A stretch of DNA of 7,540 nucleotides, from contig CALCSP010000145.1 of NCBI GenBank assembly GCA_937893785.1, positions 1 through 7,540 of the forward strand. The letters are read 5' to 3'. The DNA comes from an uncultured Verrucomicrobiales bacterium (GTDB taxonomy: Bacteria > Verrucomicrobiota > Verrucomicrobiia > Verrucomicrobiales > DEV007). This document shows positions 1 to 5,676 of this stretch, one piece after another. Position numbers and translations under genes: made by a program. The notes beneath the pieces are model-generated. The model did not search any database, was not told the DNA's origin, and worked only from the letters and a program-made list of their open reading frames with translations. The stretch's first letter is position 1. Each line of letters begins with the position of its first letter.

Positions 1-3000
1 TCGCAGACGGGCTTCATGGCGAACTCCGCGCACTTCTTGACCATCATTTCAGTGTAGCTGCCAGCCTGCAATCCAGTCATTGTAATGGTGGCGACCCGTA
101 TTGTCCGGTTAATTGGATCAAATCCGTTACCAATAATAATGTCTTCGCTCCATTCCTGTCCGTTGATTCTGTAGCGGTAAGCAAACATTCCTGGGCCTCC
201 TACAATAAGTGTTGCCTCGGTGGATGCGGTGATAGCGGCAGGCTCGCCGGTTATGGCGATGGCATCAGGTACATCAGCACCGGCATCCTGTCCGGCGCTT
301 CCCATATTTTTGGCTGGAGAACCTGACTGTAGGCCGAAATTTCCGTCTGTATTGTTGATAAAGCGAGGGTTGCTTGAGCGGTTCCCGCTTCCAAGCGCGA
401 GGATGGGTTCAGGGCGTAAACCCACTGAGGTATCAGCAAGCTCCGGTGACAAAAGGTTGTTGTCTAGCTGAAGCACTGTTGTGAACTCGTCTGGGAGATC
501 CGCATTACCAAACACCCGGGGTGTATCCCAGAAGATATTGTTGGCGGCATATGCTCCTTTACCAGGCTCGGCTCCAGGCTCGTTTTCAAAAAGGTTAATT
601 GCTGAACCGACGAAGCTATTGCCGAAATCATCATTAAAGTCCGAGTGCACATTCACCACGGTGTTGTTCTCAAAAATTGTTGTCGCGCCTCCCCTTAGAT
701 TAACGGCATGATCCACGTCCCAGAAAATATTGCGGGTAACGACCAAATTTGCCCCGTTGTTTTCTTCGCCGGTAGAGATGGCGCTGGCATAATCAAGATC
801 ATTGTTTCCAATGTCCTTGTAGACATTCATGAAGAGATTGCCGGCCACGTATGAATCACCGCGCAGGACAAGGTGTGAGTTTCCAGTTCCAAGGAAAACA
901 TTGTCCAAGATTTGCAGAATGATTCCAGATTGGTTGCCTTCATCGATATCGATAATGTGATTGTGCCCTGCATTTTTACCAAAAGTATTACCGCGAATAA
1001 TAAAACGTCCGTTGGCAGGGAAGGCGCCTTTGGCCTTAACGTGCTCGCTGATATCATTCAAGCCAAGAGCGGCCGGGCTCTCACTGGGTGCGAACATGTC
1101 GGGAAATGCTGAGTTCTGAAGTGTCACGGACGAGGATTCTGCATAAAGCATGCGAAGGCGGGATCCTGCAAAGCTCATGTTGTCGAGTATTACTTCGGAG
1201 CGGTGAACTCCGACACTCCCTTCAGAACTTTGTGCGTGCAGGACATCCACAAAGGAAAGGATGTTTGTTGCAGAGACAGAGTCGACAAACTGAATACCAC
1301 CTGATTTTGGTGGGCCATCCGGCAGGCTTCCGTTACCGGCAGGGTCAGCAACCTGATCAGCAGCAGGGTCAGGCCCGAAACGGATTCGTGCAAATTCAGA
1401 GCCTACTGCCCTTAAGCCCCCGCGTATGGTGATTTTTGCCGTTTCCGCTAAATAGATGTTGGTTCCCGGTTCAATGGTCAGGGTGGCCCCCTCCTCAACG
1501 ACCAGTTCTTCCGAAATGGTATAGGGTCCACCCGTGGCAATCAGCACTTGATCTTCATTAATCGGCGTGGTTAGTGGCGCACTGTCCCCGTCGTCATACC
1601 AGATGTCGATAATCTGGGAGTCAACAGGGGCGCCTTCCGAGTTTGCAGCCTCGATTGTCAGGCGGTTGATCCCCGGTATAAGAATGATGTCATCGACCGA
1701 CCAAGTTCCGGCAGATGGGTTGAGAATGGCGTTTTTTCCGGAGACGGAAACCGTCGAGGTATCAATCAGGTTATACTCACCAGAGAGGGAGAGATTGGAT
1801 TGGGTTGAGCGGGGAAACCCAGAGACAACGGGTAAAGCGGTTGTCACACTGAGCAACGGGTTAATTTCGGCGAGGATGAAACTGCGCCGTTCATCCATGT
1901 AGGAAATGATATCATTGATATCAGAGGTTGTTGACCAATCCCCTAAGAAGTTCTGCACCCGTGCATCAAAATTTTCCTTCGAAAACTCCTTGGACAGCAA
2001 CTGAGAAAGTTGTGAAAAATATTTTCTGCGTATTGTAGGCTCCGCAAAGAAAGCGGACAGTTGTGGAATGCGTGCATCCTCATTTTGTCGGGGGATGTTT
2101 GCCGTCAACATCGGGAAAATAGAGCTCCTCGGGCTGGAGTTCGTGTCTCCGAGGCCAAAGATCGTGTCGAGATCGTGCGGCAGAAGGACAAACCTTTGAT
2201 CATTTACACCCCTGTAGATTGAGTAATCGTCATCAATACCATTACTCAGGTTTGTCTCGTAGCTGTTTAGGATAGTCATTACAGCAAACCACCTGACCCA
2301 TTGATCAATATTGACTTCTGCCCCGACTTCTTCCAAATAATCGGCACCACTGGCTTGATGCATGACCTCAACAAATTGTTGCAGGTCGCTCCAGTCGTTC
2401 CTGCTTTCGTTGGTCAGTTTTGACCAGTCATCGGTAGTATACCAGTTTGGGTCATTGTAACGCACATTGTCCTCAAAATGCACACCCCAGCGTTTTTCAT
2501 CTCTGTTTGGGTCAGCACTTCGCTTTTTGTACAGATTTCCACCGCTATCATCAGGAAACTGGTCATCAATCATTTCGCCTCCAATTGGTTCAAGGTGTAC
2601 GTATGATCCCCGCATCGTGTCATCATTGCGGGCTGGATTTTCGCCGTTGAGTTGAAACTGAACACGCTTTGCCTCAGGAGTAGGGAGGCCAGTGGACCGG
2701 AAGAGGTTCATGCCGATAAACTGCAGTGGCGAAAATCTGGAATTTACATTCAGCTTGGTATCGCCGTTCCAGGGATTTTCACGCGGAATATTGATGCGCA
2801 TTGGGGGTGGTGTGAAGGCTCTGCTGCCATTGCCGCGAACTCTTATTCCAGACCGGTAGCGCACACTGTCTCTACCACCTTCACTGGCAATAAAAGTAAC
2901 ATTGAGCTGAGCATCACTGCCACGATCGATGCTTCGCCATTGATTGCGGTCTGCCGCGGTCATCACCACCCTGTACAATGCCTCGCCGGGCCTTTGTGGG

Positions 3001-3959
3001 GTCATGTCCACCAGGTAATGGGCGTTGGCAACCTGCCCGCGGTCGGTTGCTGCCGGCCAAGTGCGGGTGTTGGTGCCGTCTGAGGCTTCCGCATAAAATT
3101 CCACAACGGTTCCTTCCGGCTGAGGCGGGAGGGTCGCTGTATAGCCGTCCTCCCCATCAGGCCCGGACATTTCTGCGCTATTAAAGGAGCCAGGGTTGGC
3201 GTCGGATATCCTCCAGCGAACCGTTGCATTAACCAAGGATGTATCTTCGTCCGTGATTCTCGCCGAGATCGTCACTTCCTCCTCCGGACCAGGGATAATT
3301 GGACCGTGTTTTAGGGAGCGGATTAGTGGCGCAATATCTTCGGTTAGACGTGAGTTTGGTCCGCCGGGTGTTCCCTGTGCCTCAATGCTGGAAGCCCAGT
3401 TTTGCCCGTTGCCGTTGATCAGTGCCGGGTTGTTAAGCTCCAGGGAATGGCTTGCATCATCTGCCGGTGATGCCCAGGTCCAACCGTTTTCCCCATCAGA
3501 AGTTTCCCGGACGCGCAATGCCCAGTCACCTTGATCGGAATACTCAACTTCATCGACCTCATCACCGTTAGCGTTGACGAGCTTAATTCTCTCTCCGGAA
3601 TTGCTCAATTGCCCTTCCCAGTTGCCGGACGCATTGGGAATATCCGGATACTTGGCATTGAATTCGGCGAGGTTAGCAACAGTCACCACATAACCACCAG
3701 GCGCAATGACTGCTTGCGGTCCAAACTCGAAATTCACGCCCTTGGTAAAACGCCATCCTTCAAGGCTTACGGGATTGTCCGGATCTGTGTTATGGAGCTC
3801 GATAAATTCGTGTGCCGGATTTTCCGTTCCGCCGTCTGTCGGCCGATACATGATTTCATTGATCACGACCTCACCGGATACCGTGACCGGTAGTGCAAGA
3901 AGAAAGAGTGCGGTGGTGCTGATCAACACCCGGAGCATACGGGAAGAAGCGTGGGACAT
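1..3959 (-). CDS. Giant secreted lamin-tail / CotH-kinase / beta-helix protein (C-terminus beyond window)
   Basis: The frame is open for 1,319 codons from ATG at 3959 to the left edge. Residues 1-29 form a Sec signal peptide (hydrophobic ISTTALFLLALPVTV, probable cleavage near VSG|EVV). Met8 is an alternative start that keeps it. Residues ~30-195 are a lamin-tail domain (VVINEIMY, then EFIELHN at 51-57, and later LSNSGERIKLVN). Residues ~205-310 look like an Ig-like fold. Residues ~330-695 are a CotH-type kinase domain, with RVRGNGSR at 373-380 and HDLDTIFG at 595-602. The latter resembles the family's D-x-D metal/catalytic motif, so activity is plausible. Residues ~700-785 are another Ig-like segment. 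Residues ~800-1225 are a right-handed parallel beta-helix, opened by an LVVEEGATLTIEPGT-type entry and rich in Asn-containing coils such as NIFWD at 1077-1081 and 1141-1145. It closes with LQSGSPAKNMG. A further beta-sandwich-like segment then begins. I expect the protein to be exported or at the cell surface; the substrate is unknown. Genes of this architecture are common in Verrucomicrobiota and Planctomycetota. No Shine-Dalgarno precedes the start. Domain boundaries are estimates by eye. Confidence 0.92.
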   Translation of the reverse strand, partial: MSHASSRMLRVLISTTALFLLALPVTVSGEVVINEIMYRPTDGGTENPAHEFIELHNTDPDNPVSLEGWRFTKGVNFEFGPQAVIAPGGYVVTVANLAEFNAKYPDIPNASGNWEGQLSNSGERIKLVNANGDEVDEVEYSDQGDWALRVRETSDGENGWTWASPADDASHSLELNNPALINGNGQNWASSIEAQGTPGGPNSRLTEDIAPLIRSLKHGPIIPGPEEEVTISARITDEDTSLVNATVRWRISDANPGSFNSAEMSGPDGEDGYTATLPPQPEGTVVEFYAEASDGTNTRTWPAATDRGQVANAHYLVDMTPQRPGEALYRVVMTAADRNQWRSIDRGSDAQLNVTFIASEGGRDSVRYRSGIRVRGNGSRAFTPPPMRINIPRENPWNGDTKLNVNSRFSPLQFIGMNLFRSTGLPTPEAKRVQFQLNGENPARNDDTMRGSYVHLEPIGGEMIDDQFPDDSGGNLYKKRSADPNRDEKRWGVHFEDNVRYNDPNWYTTDDWSKLTNESRNDWSDLQQFVEVMHQASGADYLEEVGAEVNIDQWVRWFAVMTILNSYETNLSNGIDDDYSIYRGVNDQRFVLLPHDLDTIFGLGDTNSSPRSSIFPMLTANIPRQNEDARIPQLSAFFAEPTIRRKYFSQLSQLLSKEFSKENFDARVQNFLGDWSTTSDINDIISYMDERRSFILAEINPLLSVTTALPVVSGFPRSTQSNLSLSGEYNLIDTSTVSVSGKNAILNPSAGTWSVDDIILIPGINRLTIEAANSEGAPVDSQIIDIWYDDGDSAPLTTPINEDQVLIATGGPYTISEELVVEEGATLTIEPGTNIYLAETAKITIRGGLRAVGSEFARIRFGPDPAADQVADPAGNGSLPDGPPKSGGIQFVDSVSATNILSFVDVLHAQSSEGSVGVHRSEVILDNMSFAGSRLRMLYAESSSVTLQNSAFPDMFAPSESPAALGLNDISEHVKAKGAFPANGRFIIRGNTFGKNAGHNHIIDIDEGNQSGIILQILDNVFLGTGNSHLVLRGDSYVAGNLFMNVYKDIGNNDLDYASAISTGEENNGANLVVTRNIFWDVDHAVNLRGGATTIFENNTVVNVHSDFNDDFGNSFVGSAINLFENEPGAEPGKGAYAANNIFWDTPRVFGNADLPDEFTTVLQLDNNLLSPELADTSVGLRPEPILALGSGNRSSNPRFINNTDGNFGLQSGSPAKNMGSAGQDAGADVPDAIAITGEPAAITASTEATLIVGGPGMFAYRYRINGQEWSEDIIIGNGFDPINRTIRVATITMTGLQAGSYTEMMVKKCAEFAMKPVC
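525..731 (-). repeat. Two NIFWD beta-helix coil repeats inside the giant gene
   Basis: The 15-base stretches at 525-539 and 717-731 match at 13 of 15 positions. On the minus strand both encode N-I-F-W-D, at residues 1141-1145 and 1077-1081, which is 64 residues apart. Related coil starts lie around them (DNVFLG, GNLFMN, ENNTVV). They mark successive turns of a parallel beta-helix with an asparagine ladder. They are internal protein repeats, not mobile DNA. Confidence 0.6.
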
Positions 3960-3988
3960 TAGATTGGGGATCGGTAGGGGGAGAGTCT

Positions 3989-3994
3989 AATATA
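3989..3994 (-). promoter_or_regulatory. Possible -10 box for the giant secreted-protein gene
   Basis: Read on the minus strand this is TATATT, matching the sigma70 -10 consensus at five of six positions, about 29 bases before the ATG. At 17-bp spacing the -35 position reads TATTCA, matching only three of six. It is therefore a weak call, based mainly on the -10 box and its location. Confidence 0.25.
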
Positions 3995-4012
3995 GTAGCA
4001 ATACTCCCATCT

Positions 4013-4054
4013 GAATACCGCAAATTGTCCGGGCGGCATTGTTAAAGAATACCG
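4013..4054. repeat. 8-bp direct repeat GAATACCG, two copies
   Basis: GAATACCG occurs at 4013-4020 and again at 4047-4054, with starts 34 bp apart (about three helical turns). Both copies lie upstream of the possible -10 box of the giant secreted-protein gene. This could be a pair of binding sites for an activator or response regulator. It could also be chance, since the repeat is short and no regulator is visible. Confidence 0.3.
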
Positions 4055-4066
4055 AACTTTTTTCAC

Positions 4067-4086
4067 TGCGGGATTCTATTCCCGCA
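4067..4086. other. Perfect 7-bp stem hairpin in the spacer
   Basis: TGCGGGA (4067-4073) and TCCCGCA (4080-4086) are exact inverted repeats around a 6-base loop. Read on the minus strand, the direction of both flanking genes, the stem is followed by GTGAAAAAAG and not by a T-run, so it lacks the tail of an intrinsic terminator. It could stabilise the 3' end of the oxidoreductase mRNA, act as a processing site, or be an operator for a dimeric regulator. Confidence 0.45.
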
Positions 4087-4149
4087 AATATTACGGAATA
4101 ATCATATTTTCTGTGTAAAGCAGGCCCTAGAAAGCAGAGTGCGCCCGCG

Positions 4150-5508
4150 CTAAAATCCCGCAACTTGCCAGCCACCACGATATTCTCGTTTCAGCAGCTT
4201 GTGGGCTTGGGGATTATTGGGAATGCTCAAATTCTTGGCGTTCCAGATTAGCTTTTCTCCCGGGGTGCGGATAGCGACGGTACCCAGCAGGATAGCTTCG
4301 GTCATTGGGCCTGTTTGCTCAAAGAAGGACTCGTTATCTGCAGTGCCCAAAATGGCGTCCAGAAAGTGGTGGTAGTGGTTACGGCTTTCAAGTTTCGGCT
4401 GTGCGGTCCCCTTGTACTGATCACGAGGAAGGAGCATTGCGCCGCCGCCGTTTGGGATCAGGACCGCTCCTTCGGTGCCCACCATGAGGGCTGATTCCGG
4501 CGGGTATGTTTTGCCCGGATACCATTTTTGTGCCTCTTCCGGGGGATAGATGCGGCCATCAAACCACTCGACAGTTATTTCGTCTTTCTCGGTCATCGAG
4601 GTTCCCGGGAAGGTCCAGGTAATATGGTCGCTCTGTGGCCATGTGTCCGCACGGCGTGCTGATGATTGCTGCCATGATTGCTGCACGGTGGCGTGCACGG
4701 TTTTTGGAGCGGTTAGGCCGATGGCCTTCCAGCTGGCATCGAAAACATGGCAGCCAATGTCACCGGACCAGCCGGTACCGAAATCCTGCCATGCGCGCCA
4801 TTTGCTGGGGTGGTAAATTCCCGGGGCGTATGGGCGCTCCGGAGCCGTCCCCAGCCACAGATCCCAGTTAAGATGATCCGGTATGGAATGTTTTTCCTTG
4901 GGTCGTGGCCCCATGAGTCGGTAGGCATCGATGGCACCCGGTCGGTTGGAGCAGAGATAAACGTGTTTAATTTTTCCGATCAACCCCTGCTTGACGTAGT
5001 GGACACCCATGCGGTCCCCAAACCCTGATGCAGCCTGTGTCCCGAGCTGGGTTTTGACTCCGGCCTTGTGCGTTGCCTCGGCGAGGGCGCGGACTTCGGC
5101 GACGTCGTGGCACAGTGGTTTTTGACAATAAACATGCTTTCCGGCACGCACCGCGTTGAACGCGATCGGAAAATGCATGTGGTCAGGGACAGTGACATTT
5201 ACTGAGTCAATTTTATTGCCCTCCGTGGCGATCATCTCGCGCCAATCGGTGTAGGTGCGCGCTTCCGGAAGCTCTTTGGCAACCCTTTTCAGGTAATTGG
5301 CATCCACGTCGCATATTGCGACCACCTTGGTCTTGGCGTGGGATTTGAAATTTTTGAAGTCATTATACCCCATCATTCCCCCAACCCCGATACAGGCATG
5401 CTGGATCTGGCTGTTGGCATTGGCTGCGCGGCTGACTGAGGGTAGGGCAGCGAGTGATGCCGCTCCTGTCTTGATGAATTTCCTACGTGTAAGATCCGGT
5501 GAAGTCAT
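4150..5508 (-). CDS. Tat-exported Gfo/Idh/MocA-family oxidoreductase
   Basis: This complete 452-residue protein has the usual length for exported members of the family. It starts with a twin-arginine signal (RRKFIKTG at 8-15), a short Ala-rich segment and a likely cleavage site near SRA|ANA (28-31), so it should be exported folded. The Rossmann domain shows GVGGMMG (41-47) as the nucleotide-binding loop. Acid D67 at the end of the second strand favours NAD(H) over NADP(H). VTVPDHMH (106-112) and CQKP (128-131) follow; the QKP replaces the usual EKP, as is common in the planctomycete/verrucomicrobial branch. The C-terminal domain has WSGDIGCHVFD (247-257), where D250 and H254 are likely active-site residues, and ends with a YRGGW motif (443-447). 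By family knowledge it oxidises or reduces a sugar, inositol or related carbohydrate; the substrate is unknown. The ATG at 5508 is the only start that keeps the Tat signal. No Shine-Dalgarno precedes it, and a promoter lies about 10 bases upstream. It is divergent from the cytochrome-type gene. Confidence 0.95.
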   Translation of the reverse strand: MTSPDLTRRKFIKTGAASLAALPSVSRAANANSQIQHACIGVGGMMGYNDFKNFKSHAKTKVVAICDVDANYLKRVAKELPEARTYTDWREMIATEGNKIDSVNVTVPDHMHFPIAFNAVRAGKHVYCQKPLCHDVAEVRALAEATHKAGVKTQLGTQAASGFGDRMGVHYVKQGLIGKIKHVYLCSNRPGAIDAYRLMGPRPKEKHSIPDHLNWDLWLGTAPERPYAPGIYHPSKWRAWQDFGTGWSGDIGCHVFDASWKAIGLTAPKTVHATVQQSWQQSSARRADTWPQSDHITWTFPGTSMTEKDEITVEWFDGRIYPPEEAQKWYPGKTYPPESALMVGTEGAVLIPNGGGAMLLPRDQYKGTAQPKLESRNHYHHFLDAILGTADNESFFEQTGPMTEAILLGTVAIRTPGEKLIWNAKNLSIPNNPQAHKLLKREYRGGWQVAGF

Positions 5509-5517
5509 TTCAGGGCT

Positions 5518-5565
5518 GATTATAATCGGCGACCCCGGAAAGTGTCTACAGAGATTATGGTAATC
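5518..5565. promoter_or_regulatory. Paired GATTA/TAATC inverted repeats, candidate operator
   Basis: GATTATAATC (5518-5527) is a perfect 10-bp palindrome. GATTATGGTAATC (5553-5565) carries the same half-sites with a 3-base spacer. The centres are about 36 bp apart. The first overlaps the -10 box of the oxidoreductase promoter, and the second lies just upstream of its -35 box. This layout fits a dimeric repressor binding both sites or a loop between them. The half-sites are short and the regulator is not in the window, so the operator role is inferred. Confidence 0.4.
5519..5548 (-). promoter_or_regulatory. Sigma70-like promoter for the oxidoreductase gene
   Basis: Read on the minus strand, TAGACA (5548-5543) is followed by an 18-base spacer and a perfect TATAAT (5524-5519). 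The -35 matches TTGACA at five of six positions. Transcription would be expected to start about 5511-5513, only a few bases before the ATG at 5508, implying a leaderless or nearly leaderless mRNA. This agrees with the absence of a Shine-Dalgarno sequence. Confidence 0.55.
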
Positions 5566-5637
5566 AAAACTGAAATACGCTACCTGTTTACGGGAAATCT
5601 GATGCGACGGGCATTTTTCACCCGGTGTCTTAGCGGC

Positions 5638-5666
5638 TTGTCATCCCTGCGTTGATCCGGCATATT
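5638..5666 (+). promoter_or_regulatory. Possible sigma70-like promoter for the PSCyt1 gene
   Basis: TTGTCA (5638-5643, five of six matches to the -35 consensus) is followed by 17 bases and CATATT (5661-5666, four of six). The predicted start of transcription is near 5673, so the GTG at 5677 would be almost at the mRNA 5' end. The match is moderate, and the true promoter could lie elsewhere in the region. Confidence 0.3.
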
Positions 5667-5676
5667 AAGTGGGATT

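Larger units (their letters stand above)
3960..4149 (-). other. Non-coding spacer upstream of the giant secreted-protein gene
   Basis: These 190 bases separate two minus-strand genes, the oxidoreductase stop (TAG, 4152-4150) and the ATG at 3959. I see no convincing gene in them. They contain a perfect hairpin (4067-4086), an 8-bp direct repeat (4013-4020 and 4047-4054) and a possible -10 box (3989-3994). The bases just before the start codon are pyrimidine-rich when read on the minus strand and contain no Shine-Dalgarno. The length and content suggest that the downstream gene has its own promoter, although read-through from the oxidoreductase gene is possible. Confidence 0.6.
5509..5676. other. 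Divergent intergenic control region
   Basis: This 168-bp region separates the oxidoreductase gene (minus strand) from the PSCyt1 gene (plus strand). It holds a strong sigma70-like promoter toward the oxidoreductase, a weaker one toward the PSCyt1 gene, and two GATTA/TAATC inverted repeats. An in-frame TGA at 5653-5655 closes the PSCyt1 frame on its upstream side. I see no small gene or RNA gene here. Confidence 0.7.

Noticed and set aside
2652..3083. 143-codon plus-strand frame, the longest antisense frame in the giant gene
   Set aside because: It lies opposite the CotH and Ig-like coding sequence, which has clear domain motifs. The product is not recognisable and has no promoter or RBS.
4067..4086. 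Hairpin as a rho-independent terminator of the oxidoreductase gene
   Set aside because: On the minus strand the stem is followed by A-rich sequence, and on the plus strand the T-run precedes the stem, so the terminator signature is missing in both directions.
3987..4178. 63-codon minus-strand open frame across the spacer
   Set aside because: It overlaps the end of the oxidoreductase gene in another frame, has no recognisable features, and lies in a region that looks regulatory.
4747..5028. Plus-strand frame of 93 codons inside the oxidoreductase gene
   Set aside because: It is antisense to a complete, well-recognised gene and has no family features of its own.
5498..5526. Plus-strand promoter using the palindromic TATAAT at 5521-5526
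   Set aside because: No acceptable -35 element exists at 16-18 bp spacing, and the start would be about 150 bases from the plus-strand gene.
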